Positions 43,168 through 52,343 of a stretch of 64,000 nt of DNA are shown here, piece by piece. The stretch is from RGIG9060 sp052173655 (GTDB lineage: Bacteria > Spirochaetota > Spirochaetia > Treponematales > Treponemataceae). Made by a program: the position numbers and the translations under genes. The first letter of the stretch is position 1; every line of letters begins with the position of its first letter. The stretch spans positions 62,001 through 126,000 of the forward strand of contig JBQMYD010000002.1 of assembly GCA_052173655.1 (NCBI GenBank). Direction: 5' to 3'. Below the pieces are notes generated by a model. That model saw nothing but the letters and a program-made list of their open reading frames with translations, was not told where the DNA came from and searched no databases.

Positions 43168-44225
43168 ATATATTTTTCCGTTACGAAAGTAAGACAAAAA
43201 GCTATTCCGATTACAGAAGAAGTGTAAGCAGGGATGTTTTTTGCATTTCCGCTAAAATACAAAATTTGCATTAAAGGAAAGTGAAATAAATACATTCCCC
43301 ATGAAAAGTCGATTTCCTTTCCGATTGTAGAAAGGCTTTTAAATGTAAGCGATGAAAATACTATTATTACTGCCAGTGATATTGGCAAAAAAAATTCGGT
43401 ATTTGTAAAATAGTGAAGTGCAAATATTGCAATACACGGCAAGATTATAAAATTTTTTACTTTTAAAAAGAAGTTCAAGTTAAAAAAAATTAACATTCCC
43501 GATACAAAGCAGGAAATAAAAGCCGGAAGTTGGTGTTCCAGTTGAAGCGGTAAATTCCATTTCTCTGCAAAATTTTTTAGTATTACTTTATAAAGTATTG
43601 AAAATAAGTATAACAAAGTTAAAAAAATATTTTTACATTTTGTGGTTTTGATTTTTTCCCAAACAGTTATAATAATCGGTGCTATAAGATAAAATCCTAT
43701 TTCGACTTTTATGGTCCATAAGGCTCCGTTTACTGCTTGTGAATTAAAACATCCGGGTAAATTTGGGTGAACAAAGTTTAAAAATATGGCATTCCAAAAC
43801 AGATATTCCAGATATTCTTTGCAAAAATATTCCTTTACTTGTAAATCCGAAAAATATACACATAAAAGAGAAAAACCTATCAAAGAAATATAATACATCG
43901 GAAAAATTTTTTTTATTCGTTTTATAAAAAAAGTTTTTATATTTTTTGAGCAAAGATAACTTTTGCTAATCCAAAATCCGCTGATAACAAAAAAGCCGCA
44001 CACTGCTGTATAGCCGTCCAGTAAAAATCTGTTATAAATTTCTACTTTGTTAAGACAATGCATAAAGATTACAATCATGCACAGAAACAACCTTACAGCA
44101 TTAAAAGCGTTTTTATTAGGTATGTCAGAAATTTTTGTTTGTAAAGTCGCGTCAAATTTTAATTTTTTATTATCAAACATTTTTGTTTTTTCCGTAAATA
44201 CTTTAAGTTTTTGATTTTGAAACAT
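43149..44225 (-). CDS. Acyltransferase-3-family membrane protein (second copy, divergent)
   Basis: A 358-residue polytopic protein of the OafA/NodX type: NAVRLFLCMIVIFMHCL with the family histidine, DGYTAVCGFFVISGFWIS, an FIKRIKKIFPMYYIS cytoplasmic segment and about ten helices. It is not a close copy of the neighbouring acyltransferase on the plus strand, whose SFHMPLFFFLSG motif is of another subgroup. The start could also be an ATG 15 codons later. The two genes converge and overlap by 19 bases at their stop ends. This region has no terminators and is slightly richer in A and T than its surroundings, hinting at an accessory locus. Confidence 0.83.
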   Translation of the reverse strand: MFQNQKLKVFTEKTKMFDNKKLKFDATLQTKISDIPNKNAFNAVRLFLCMIVIFMHCLNKVEIYNRFLLDGYTAVCGFFVISGFWISKSYLCSKNIKTFFIKRIKKIFPMYYISLIGFSLLCVYFSDLQVKEYFCKEYLEYLFWNAIFLNFVHPNLPGCFNSQAVNGALWTIKVEIGFYLIAPIIITVWEKIKTTKCKNIFLTLLYLFSILYKVILKNFAEKWNLPLQLEHQLPAFISCFVSGMLIFFNLNFFLKVKNFIILPCIAIFALHYFTNTEFFLPISLAVIIVFSSLTFKSLSTIGKEIDFSWGMYLFHFPLMQILYFSGNAKNIPAYTSSVIGIAFCLTFVTEKYIQKRIK

Positions 44226-44328
44226 TAGGCTATTAAAACCGACTGCTATAATATCATAGTTTGTAAAAACTGAAAAGAAAATTAAAGGGCCTTGTTGTTT
44301 TTAGATTGTAGAAGAAACTTTTTAAGTT

Positions 44329-44337
44329 TGTTATAAT
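44329..44337 (+). promoter_or_regulatory. Extended -10 promoter of purH
   Basis: TG-T-TATAAT (44329-44337) is an extended -10 element with no good -35. The leader of about 25 bases carries a GAGG ribosome binding site before the purH ATG. Confidence 0.55.
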
Positions 44338-44368
44338 GAAACTCTAAAATCAACAATTCGAGGTTTCT

Positions 44369-46051
44369 ATGAAAAAACGAGCCCTTATAAGCGTTTTTAT
44401 AAAAGATGGAGTTTTAGAGTTAGCCGAATATTTACAAAGTGCCGGCTGGGAAATTCTTTCTACGGGCGGAACTGCTAAGTATCTTACAACCAACGGTATT
44501 CAAGTTACGGATGTAAGCTCGGTTACCGGATTTCCGGAGTGTTTGGACGGTCGAGTAAAAACTCTTCATCCTAAAATTCATGCAGGAATTCTTGCAATCA
44601 GGGGCAATGAAGAACACATGAAAACTCTAAAGGAGTTGGATGTAAGTGCTATAGATTTAGTTTGTGTTAATCTTTATCCTTTTTTTGAAAAAGTAAAAGC
44701 CGGGCTCAAATTTGATGAAACCGTTGAATTTATAGATATCGGCGGTCCCAGCATGATTAGAGCTGCCGCAAAAAATTACAAGGACGTTATTGTTCTTACA
44801 GATCCTAAAGATTATTCTGAAATTATTGAAAACCTCAAAACAGGAAATATTCCTCAAGAAACAAGGCGACGTTTAGCCGGAAAAGTGTTCAATCTTACTT
44901 CTGCCTATGATGCGGCTGTAAGCAGATTTATGCTTGGCAGTGAAAATCAATATGAAAACGAACTTCAACAATACTATACTGTTCCTTTGGAAAAATTTCA
45001 GGAATTACGATATGGTGAAAATTCTCATCAAAAAGCAGCTCTTTATCTTTCAAAAGATCATATTGGGGCATTTGGCGGCATGAAGCAGTTACAGGGTAAA
45101 GAACTTTCCTATAACAATATTAGGGATTTGGATGTTGCATGGAAAGCTGTTAGTGCATTTAACAAATTTGTCAGAAACGGTTCTGAAGTTTTTGGAACGA
45201 ATTATTCAAAATATGAAGGTGCTGTTTGCGGAAAAGATTCAAACGAAAATAAGGTGATGCCTTCCGGAGAATCTTTTAGTGAAAAATTTTCTGCAAAGCC
45301 GTCAAGTGTTTTTACAATTGCTCTTAAACATAACTCTCCTTGCGGTTCTTCCATTGGAAAAAATGTCTTGGAAAGTTATAAAAATACATATAACTGTGAT
45401 CCGGTTTCAATTTTTGGAGGAATTGTGGGTTGCAGTGCCGTTATTGATAAGATAGCTGCAGAGGAAATGGTAAAATGTTTTCTTGAAGTTATCGTTGCTC
45501 CGGGTTTTTCAGATGAAGCTATTGAGGTCTTTGCGTCAAAGAAAAATCTTCGTCTTATACAAGCATCCGTTGAAGCGGAAGAATATTTTGATTCAATCAG
45601 TGTTGATGGTGGCTTGCTGGTTCAAAGCAGGGATAATGTTCTTTTTGAAAAATGGGATATCGTAACAAAGACAATACCTACACAGGAACAAATTTCTCAA
45701 ATGGCATTCGGTATGACAATTGCAATGTTTGCAAAATCAAATGCAATAGTTGTAGTAAAGGATAATTCTGCAATAGGAATAGGTTGCGGTCAGACAAATA
45801 GAATTTGGGCTGCACAGCAGGCTCTTGAAAGAGCAAAAGAAGTTACAGATAGGCAAGATGGCATAAATGCACAAGTACTTGTAAGTGATGCATTTTTCCC
45901 GTTTGCAGATTGTGTTGAAAAGGCTAATGAGTTTGGTATCAAGGCTATCGTGCAACCCGGAGGTTCAATGCGTGATCAAGAATCGATTGACGCATGCAAT
46001 AAATACGGTATTGCAATGGTATTTACAGGTTCTCGCCATTTTAAACATTGA
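44369..46051 (+). CDS. purH: Bifunctional AICAR formyltransferase/IMP cyclohydrolase
   Basis: A 560-residue PurH catalysing the last two steps of de novo IMP synthesis. The N-terminal cyclohydrolase domain has LISVFIKDG, STGGTAKYL and GRVKTLHPKIHAGIL. The formyltransferase domain has RYGENSHQKAA, the catalytic Lys-His in LKHNSPCG and the C-terminal VVVKDNSAIGIGCGQTNRI block. Treponema pallidum lacks purine synthesis, so this organism is metabolically richer. It uses 10-formyl-THF from FolD. It is followed by mraY after 29 bases. Confidence 0.95.
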   Translation: MKKRALISVFIKDGVLELAEYLQSAGWEILSTGGTAKYLTTNGIQVTDVSSVTGFPECLDGRVKTLHPKIHAGILAIRGNEEHMKTLKELDVSAIDLVCVNLYPFFEKVKAGLKFDETVEFIDIGGPSMIRAAAKNYKDVIVLTDPKDYSEIIENLKTGNIPQETRRRLAGKVFNLTSAYDAAVSRFMLGSENQYENELQQYYTVPLEKFQELRYGENSHQKAALYLSKDHIGAFGGMKQLQGKELSYNNIRDLDVAWKAVSAFNKFVRNGSEVFGTNYSKYEGAVCGKDSNENKVMPSGESFSEKFSAKPSSVFTIALKHNSPCGSSIGKNVLESYKNTYNCDPVSIFGGIVGCSAVIDKIAAEEMVKCFLEVIVAPGFSDEAIEVFASKKNLRLIQASVEAEEYFDSISVDGGLLVQSRDNVLFEKWDIVTKTIPTQEQISQMAFGMTIAMFAKSNAIVVVKDNSAIGIGCGQTNRIWAAQQALERAKEVTDRQDGINAQVLVSDAFFPFADCVEKANEFGIKAIVQPGGSMRDQESIDACNKYGIAMVFTGSRHFKH

Positions 46052-46080
46052 TTTTAAGTATTAATCGGTTGGAGTAAAAT

Positions 46081-47157
46081 ATGTTTTATTACTTGGGTTC
46101 TTTGCTGGCTGAGGTTTTCGGGCCTGCCAGACTTTTTCAATCTTATACGGTATTGATAGCGTCTTCACTTTTGTTCGGTTTTATTGTAACAGTTTGTCTT
46201 TTACCAAAGTTTTATAAAATTTTGCCGTCAGACAGAGGTAGAGAATTTTCATTAAAAGAGAATGCCGAAGCTGCAAAAGGAAAGCCTACCGGAGCCGGGG
46301 TTGTTTTTATCACTATTTTTGTACTCACTGTAATTCTTTTTATTCCTGTAGATTTGGAACAAGGTGCTATATTGATTTTGACTTGGCTTTGTATGCTTAC
46401 AGGTTATTTGGATGACAGGGCAGAAAAAGATTGGGGTGAATACCGTAAAGCTTTGTTGGATCTGATAATTTGTCTTGCAGCTTCTTTTTCTCTTTATTTT
46501 TTGAATGGACGTGTACTTGCCGGAGAGGCTGTCCAATTTTGGATGCCATTTGTTTCTAAACCCATTAATGTTGCTCCATGGATTTTCATTTCAGTTTCGA
46601 CTATTTTATTATGGACTTCTATAAATACTACAAACTGTACCGATGGAGTTGACGGGCTTTCCAGTACTCTTGTTCTTATTGGACTTTTAACAATGGGAAT
46701 CGTTTTTTACTTTGTTTTGGGACACAAGGACTTTTCGGCATATCTTTTGGTTCCTCATTTGAAAGACGGTGCGGCATGGGGATTGATGGCGTTTTCTTTA
46801 TCGGGTGTTCTTATGGGCTATCTTTGGCACAATGCGTTTCCCAGCCATGTTCTTATGGGAGACGCAGGCAGCCGTGCCTTAGGATTTTTCACCGGAGTTT
46901 GCATTATGGTTAGCGGAAACCCATTTTTAATTTTTGTAACTACTTCGATTATTCTTGTAAACGGCGGAATGGGACTGTTAAAAGTTGCTTTAAAACGATT
47001 TTGTAAAATTACTATTTTTGCAAATATTCGCTTTCCGTTACACGACCATTTTAGAAAAACACGGAATTGGTCCCCAACTCAGGTTTTGATAAAATTTATG
47101 ATTTTGCAGACGCTTATAACAATGGCTCTTTTGGGAATTGTACTTAAGATACGATAA
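46081..47157 (+). CDS. mraY: Phospho-N-acetylmuramoyl-pentapeptide transferase
   Basis: A 358-residue polyprenyl-phosphate sugar-phosphate transferase with about ten membrane helices, making lipid I for peptidoglycan. Active-site motifs are GYLDDRAEK, NCTDGVDGLSS and MGDAGSRALGF. The MraY-specific C-terminal loop, usually PxHHHxE, reads PLHDHFRK here. Family membership is clear from length and order of motifs. It is not in a dcw cluster: purH lies 29 bases upstream and glnN 27 bases downstream. Confidence 0.9.
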   Translation: MFYYLGSLLAEVFGPARLFQSYTVLIASSLLFGFIVTVCLLPKFYKILPSDRGREFSLKENAEAAKGKPTGAGVVFITIFVLTVILFIPVDLEQGAILILTWLCMLTGYLDDRAEKDWGEYRKALLDLIICLAASFSLYFLNGRVLAGEAVQFWMPFVSKPINVAPWIFISVSTILLWTSINTTNCTDGVDGLSSTLVLIGLLTMGIVFYFVLGHKDFSAYLLVPHLKDGAAWGLMAFSLSGVLMGYLWHNAFPSHVLMGDAGSRALGFFTGVCIMVSGNPFLIFVTTSIILVNGGMGLLKVALKRFCKITIFANIRFPLHDHFRKTRNWSPTQVLIKFMILQTLITMALLGIVLKIR

Positions 47158-47184
47158 ATTTTAAGCTGTGAATGAGGCAGGAAA

Positions 47185-49332
47185 ATGAGTAATTTTTGGA
47201 ACGATACGCTGGAAAAACAGTTTGAATTTACCGAAAAAGAAGAATTTAACAAAAATTTTGTTCCGAATGAGTTTGCTAAAAATGTTTTTAATGAAAATGC
47301 GATGAAAAGGTTTTTACCCGAACAGGCTTTTTATGCTTTACAGCAAACTATGAAAAACGGAAAACCTCTTGATGAATCGTTGGCAAATATCGTTGCTGAA
47401 GGAATGAAATTATGGGCACTTTCAAAGGGTGCCACGCATTTTTGTCATTGGTTCCAGCCTATGACGGGAATTACTGCGGAAAAACACAATAGTTTTATTT
47501 CGCTTGATCAGAACAATCAGGTAATAATGGAATTTAAAGGTAAAGAGCTTATAAAAGGCGAAGGAGATGGTTCAAGTTTTCCTTCCGGAGGGTTACGTGC
47601 AACTTTTGAAGCAAGAGGTTATACTGCATGGGATCCTACAAGTTATGCCTTTGTAAAGGATGGAACTCTTTGTATTCCAACTTGTTTTTGTTCTTATGAC
47701 GGTAGTTCTTTGGATCAAAAAACGCCTCTTTTACGTTCCATGGAAGAATTGGATAAGCAGGCAAAACGTCTTCTTAAACTTTTTGGTAAAAACGTAAAAA
47801 AAGTTACTGCTACGGTTGGTCCTGAGCAGGAATATTTTTTAATCGATAAAAATTTGTATTTGCAGCGTAAAGATTTGATTTTTTGTAATCATACTCTTTT
47901 TGGGGCGAAACCTCCAAAAGGGCAAGAACTTGAAGATCATTATTACGGTGCCATAAAACCTCAGATTGCAGAATTTATGAAAGATTTGGATGAAGAACTA
48001 TGGAGATTCGGAATTCTTTCAAAGACAAAACATAATGAAGTTGCTCCATGCCAGCATGAAATGGCTCCTATTTTTACTACTACAAATCTTAGTGCCGATC
48101 AAAATCAGCTTACTATGGAGATTATGAAAAAAATCGCACAAAAACATGGTTTGATTTGCATTTTAAATGAAAAACCATTTGCAGGCGTAAACGGTTCAGG
48201 AAAGCATAATAATTGGTCGATTAGTACAGACTGCGGAGAAAATCTTTTAGAACCGGGAAATACCCCTGAAGATAATGCACAATTTTTGCTGATTTTAACA
48301 GCTATCATAAAAGCAGTTGATGAACATCAAGATTTATTAAGACTTAGCGTTGCTTACAGAGGAAATGATATGCGATTGGGAGGAGATGAAGCTCCGCCTG
48401 CAATTATTTCAATATTCCTTGGAGATGAATTAAACACAATATTAGATTCAATTATGTACGGCCGCCCTTATGATAAAAAAGCCAAAGAAATTTTAAAGTT
48501 GGGAGTGGACGCTCTCCCTTCTTTTCCGCGTGATAATACAGATCGTAACAGAACAAGCCCTTTTGCCTTTACCGGAAACAAATTTGAATTTAGAAGTCTT
48601 GGTTCTTCGATGTCAATTTCTTTTCCTAATGTTGTAATAAACACAATTGTAGCCGACGCTTTTCTCCAATTTGCAGAAGAACTTGAAGGAGCAAAAGATT
48701 TTAATTCTGCATTGAATCACTTAATCAGCAGGACTTTAAACGAACATAACCGAATTATTTTTAATGGGGACGGATATTCAAATGAATGGGTGGAAGAAGC
48801 AAAACGCAGAGGACTTCTAAATCTAAAGACAACTACGGATGCAGTTCCATATCTTGTAAAAAAAGAAAATATTGATCTGTTTGAAAAACACGGAATTTTT
48901 AATGAAGCCGAACTTCATGCACGTTATGAAATTCAAATGGAAGAATATGCAAAACTTGTAAATATTGAAGTGAATACAATGCTGGATTTAGCTGAAAAAG
49001 AAATAATACCGTCTTGTATTCAATATGCTGCAGACACGGCAAGGAGTGCTTCATCTTTAAAGGAAATAGGTCTTGATTTTTTAGAATTTGAAAAAATAGC
49101 TTTGAATGTAAATAATCTTATAAAACTTGCAATTTCAAAGCTGGATGAGCTTCGCAGTAAAAAACGAGAAGCCGGGAAAATTAAAAATATTTCTCAGCGG
49201 GCAAAATTTTACACAGAAAAAGTTGTTTCAAACATGAAAGAGTTACGATCTGTATGCGACGAGCTTGAAAAAAAAGTCCCTGCCAGATATTGGCCTTTTC
49301 CAAACTATGCTGAATTGCTTTTTAAGGTGTAA
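47185..49332 (+). CDS. glnN: Glutamine synthetase type III
   Basis: A 715-residue GSIII, the long glutamine synthetase found in Bacteroides, spirochaetes and some cyanobacteria. It forms glutamine from glutamate, ammonia and ATP. Diagnostic parts are WFQPMTGITAEKHNSF, GGLRATFEARGYTAWDP, TVGPEQEYFLID, HNEVAPCQHEMAP, NEKPFAGVNGSGKHNNWS and RNRTSPFAFTGNKFEFR. AGGCAGGA precedes the ATG. No GlnB or ammonium transporter gene is adjacent in this window. Confidence 0.95.
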   Translation: MSNFWNDTLEKQFEFTEKEEFNKNFVPNEFAKNVFNENAMKRFLPEQAFYALQQTMKNGKPLDESLANIVAEGMKLWALSKGATHFCHWFQPMTGITAEKHNSFISLDQNNQVIMEFKGKELIKGEGDGSSFPSGGLRATFEARGYTAWDPTSYAFVKDGTLCIPTCFCSYDGSSLDQKTPLLRSMEELDKQAKRLLKLFGKNVKKVTATVGPEQEYFLIDKNLYLQRKDLIFCNHTLFGAKPPKGQELEDHYYGAIKPQIAEFMKDLDEELWRFGILSKTKHNEVAPCQHEMAPIFTTTNLSADQNQLTMEIMKKIAQKHGLICILNEKPFAGVNGSGKHNNWSISTDCGENLLEPGNTPEDNAQFLLILTAIIKAVDEHQDLLRLSVAYRGNDMRLGGDEAPPAIISIFLGDELNTILDSIMYGRPYDKKAKEILKLGVDALPSFPRDNTDRNRTSPFAFTGNKFEFRSLGSSMSISFPNVVINTIVADAFLQFAEELEGAKDFNSALNHLISRTLNEHNRIIFNGDGYSNEWVEEAKRRGLLNLKTTTDAVPYLVKKENIDLFEKHGIFNEAELHARYEIQMEEYAKLVNIEVNTMLDLAEKEIIPSCIQYAADTARSASSLKEIGLDFLEFEKIALNVNNLIKLAISKLDELRSKKREAGKIKNISQRAKFYTEKVVSNMKELRSVCDELEKKVPARYWPFPNYAELLFKV

Positions 49333-49376
49333 GATTTTTAGTATACAGTATAAATTTTAAGTATTAGGGTACAAAA

Positions 49377-50078
49377 ATGATTAAGGTTGAAAATGTAACA
49401 AAAATTTATAAACAGGAAAGTTTTGACAAAAAATCATCAAAAACTGTAAATTCTGTAGAAAAAAAAGCCTTAGACAATATTTCAGCTGTAATTGATAATG
49501 GAGAATTTGTTGCATTTGCAGGACCTTCCGGTAGCGGAAAAACTACGATTTTAAACTTAATTGGAACTCTGGATACTGTTACAGAAGGTAAAATATTTAT
49601 TGATGATCAAAATATTTGTAAAATGACTTTGAAACAAAAAAATGAATTCCGCAAAGAAAAAATAGGTTTTATTTTTCAAACTTATAATTTAATTCCTGTA
49701 CTTACTATTCAAGAAAATGTTGAGCTTGCTTTGGACTTATTAAAAAAATATTCAAAATTTGAAATAAAACAAATGGCTCATGATATTTTGCGTGAAGTAG
49801 GGCTTGGAGGACTTCAAAATCGAAAACCTCATCAGCTTTCCGGTGGACAGCAGCAACGTGTTTCAGTTGCACGTGCATTAGTAAAAAAACCTGCGGTGAT
49901 TCTTGCCGATGAACCTACCGCAAATTTGGATTCGGTAAATGCTGTAAAAATAATAGAAATGATGCAAGAAATGAACAAAAAGTACGGAACAACTTTTATT
50001 TTTTCAACGCATGATAATATGGTAATGGAACACTGTAATCGTCTTATCCGCATTCAAGACGGAAAAATAGTTAATTAA
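49377..50078 (+). CDS. ABC transporter ATP-binding protein, LolD/MacB type, without a permease
   Basis: A 233-residue ATPase. Walker A is GPSGSGKTT, the Q-loop region IFQTYNLIPVLT is typical of the LolD/MacB/FtsE group, the signature is LSGGQQQRV, Walker B is VILADEPTANLDS and the switch histidine is in FSTHD. Its partner permease is not adjacent: the next gene lies on the opposite strand and overlaps it by 8 bases. It may pair with a permease elsewhere, for lipoprotein release or efflux. It follows glnN after 44 bases. Confidence 0.88.
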   Translation: MIKVENVTKIYKQESFDKKSSKTVNSVEKKALDNISAVIDNGEFVAFAGPSGSGKTTILNLIGTLDTVTEGKIFIDDQNICKMTLKQKNEFRKEKIGFIFQTYNLIPVLTIQENVELALDLLKKYSKFEIKQMAHDILREVGLGGLQNRKPHQLSGGQQQRVSVARALVKKPAVILADEPTANLDSVNAVKIIEMMQEMNKKYGTTFIFSTHDNMVMEHCNRLIRIQDGKIVN

Positions 50079-51282
50079 AAAATTCTATCATGGTTTGTGA
50101 ATCTTTTATTAAATTTTCTATCTTACAATATTCATTGGGTTGGTGTGCCTGATTGTCAAGAGTGCTCCATACAACTGTGTCAATTCCTTTGCGTCGTAAT
50201 TCAGCTCCGACTGTTCCACCTCCAACTCCTATAAATTTTGCCTCGATGTTGTGCACTTTTTTTAGAGCTGCTGCTAATTTTTTTGCCACAGGGGCATCTT
50301 GCTTTGTTGCAGGACTTTCAGATTTTTGGGGAAAAGAAAATTCTATTTTAACCTTGTATTCTGTTTCAATTTGTTCCACGGTATTTTTTATTTTTTCTAT
50401 TACATTTTCCAATTTGTAACACGGAAGAATTCTACAATCCATGTAAAAAGTATCTTCGCCGGGAATTATGTTTACTGAATCTACATTTTTTTCGCGTTTT
50501 GTAGGTTGGAAAGTAGAATAATTCGGCTCAAAAAGATCGTCTTTGGCATCAAAAATTTTTTCAAGATTGTGAATTGCAAGACTTAGTGCACAAGAAGCAA
50601 GACAGGCATTTGCACCGTTATCCGGGCGGCTCCCGTGAGTTTGTTTACCTGAAACATGAAATTTTATCCATAAAAGATTTTTTTCTGCAATTTCAATTGT
50701 ACATCCTTCACTGTCGCCACCGTCAGGAATAAGAACCAAATCATTCTCATTAAACAGGTTGCATTTTTGAATTAAGTAAATCATGCCGTATTCACTACCG
50801 TTTTCTTCATCTGCAACAAAAAGAAGTTTTATTGTATGTGTCGGTGTAATATTATTTTGTACGTAATAAAGTCCTGCAAAAACGGCAGAAACAAGTCCTT
50901 GCTGGTTATCTTCTACACCTCTGCCAAATAAAATATCATCTTTTTGTGTAAGACACCAAGGATCTGTATCCCAAAGATTAAGATCACCGGTTGGAACTAC
51001 ATCTATGTGAGCACAAACCCATATTTCAGGATTTTTTAAGTTTTTTCCTGCAATTGTTACTACAAGGCTTGGACGTACCCCGGTTGAAACTCTAGGATCA
51101 GGAGCTTCATATTTTTGAATATTTTTAAAGCCTTTTTCTTTCAGCCATTTTTCAAGTGCATCACACTTTTTGCTTTCCCCATCGCCATTTCCTTCCGGGG
51201 CTATGGCAGGGATAGATGTAAGAAGAGTTTGCAGTTCTATAATATTTGCTTTGTTTGTTTCTAAAAATTCTCTAGGAGTCAT
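50071..51282 (-). CDS. M20-family metallopeptidase
   Basis: A 403-residue di-zinc peptidase/deacylase. Metal ligands are seen in CAHIDVVPTGD, GRGVEDNQQG, ADEENGSEYG, IPDGGDSEG and the late NQAHQPNEY histidine. The dimerisation-domain histidine lies in GKQTHGSRPD. It could be a dipeptidase, aminoacylase or succinyl-DAP desuccinylase; the VEDNQQG wording favours the dipeptidase-like clade, but the substrate is open. The start overlaps the end of galE by 11 bases, so the two are translationally coupled. Confidence 0.87.
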   Translation of the reverse strand: MTPREFLETNKANIIELQTLLTSIPAIAPEGNGDGESKKCDALEKWLKEKGFKNIQKYEAPDPRVSTGVRPSLVVTIAGKNLKNPEIWVCAHIDVVPTGDLNLWDTDPWCLTQKDDILFGRGVEDNQQGLVSAVFAGLYYVQNNITPTHTIKLLFVADEENGSEYGMIYLIQKCNLFNENDLVLIPDGGDSEGCTIEIAEKNLLWIKFHVSGKQTHGSRPDNGANACLASCALSLAIHNLEKIFDAKDDLFEPNYSTFQPTKREKNVDSVNIIPGEDTFYMDCRILPCYKLENVIEKIKNTVEQIETEYKVKIEFSFPQKSESPATKQDAPVAKKLAAALKKVHNIEAKFIGVGGGTVGAELRRKGIDTVVWSTLDNQAHQPNEYCKIENLIKDSQTMIEFFN

Positions 51283-52246
51283 TGTTTTTGTTGTATACGT
51301 TCCAAGTTGTTTTTACCAATGTTTCTATATCGCTGTATCTAGGTTCCCAGTTGAGAAGTTCCTTTGCAGCTGCACTGGAAGCATAAAGTTCTGCCGGATC
51401 TCCTGCACGGGCAGATGTTTCTTGTGCCGGTATAGGTTTTCCTGTTATTTTTCTTGCACTTTCAATGATTTCTTTTACAGATGTTCCTTTTTCCGTACCC
51501 AAATTCAATTTTATACTTTTATCGTTTTTTGCAATGTATTCCAATGACATAACATGTGCAACTGCCAAATCGGTTACATGAACATAATCTCTAATGCAAG
51601 TTCCGTCTCTAGTTTTATAATCAGTTCCAAAAATTTTAAGTTCTCTGATTCCCAATGCTGCTTCCATTACTCGTGGTAAAAGATTTTCAGGATTTTGTTC
51701 AAGACCGTTCAGAATTCCTTCCGGATCATAACCTGCTGCATTAAAATATCTAAGAGAAGCAAAACGCATTCCTTTTAGACTATCGTACCAGTCCATAAAA
51801 CGCTCAATTTCCAATTTTGTAAAACCGTAATAGTTAATTGGATTTTGAGGATGTTTTTCATCGATGGGAAGATACTTCGGTTCTCCAAAAGTTGCTGCAG
51901 AAGAACTGAAAATCATCTTTAGACAATTGTATTTTACTGCGGCGTTCATTATGTTCAAAGTGCCAGTGATGTTATTTTCAGAATATTTTTCAGGTTTTGT
52001 CATAGATTCACCTGCCGCCTTAAATGCAGCTAAGTGAACAAAAGCGTCAAAACCTTGTGAAAAAGCACCGTCAATCTGTGCCGGAATTAAAATATCACCG
52101 TGAATAAATCCGTTTTCTTTAAAAAGATTTTTTCTTAATCCGGTTGAAAGATTGTCAAAAACCGTAACTTTATGACCTGCTTTCATCATTTCTTTTACAA
52201 CATGGCTGCCTATGTAACCTGCACCGCCGATGACCAAAACTTTCAT
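51272..52246 (-). CDS. galE: UDP-glucose 4-epimerase
   Basis: A 324-residue extended SDR. The NAD site is GGAGYIGSHV. The catalytic Ser/Thr lies in FSSSAATFG, and Tyr/Lys in YYGFTKLEIERF. RYFNAAGYDPEG and RDYVHVTDLA are typical of GalE. It interconverts UDP-glucose and UDP-galactose, supplying sugars for surface glycans. The start is the ATG preceded by GGAGGAAAAA; a TTG four codons upstream overlaps that site. The stop lies inside the start of the M20 gene. Confidence 0.93.
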   Translation of the reverse strand: MKVLVIGGAGYIGSHVVKEMMKAGHKVTVFDNLSTGLRKNLFKENGFIHGDILIPAQIDGAFSQGFDAFVHLAAFKAAGESMTKPEKYSENNITGTLNIMNAAVKYNCLKMIFSSSAATFGEPKYLPIDEKHPQNPINYYGFTKLEIERFMDWYDSLKGMRFASLRYFNAAGYDPEGILNGLEQNPENLLPRVMEAALGIRELKIFGTDYKTRDGTCIRDYVHVTDLAVAHVMSLEYIAKNDKSIKLNLGTEKGTSVKEIIESARKITGKPIPAQETSARAGDPAELYASSAAAKELLNWEPRYSDIETLVKTTWNVYNKNNDS

Positions 52247-52343
52247 TTTTTCCTCCAAAAAAGCATACGAGTCTTCCGGTTTATTTTATATTAAGTTTGC
52301 TTTTTTAAGTCAATTAAAGCTTTTATAAAAATTCTGAAAAAAA

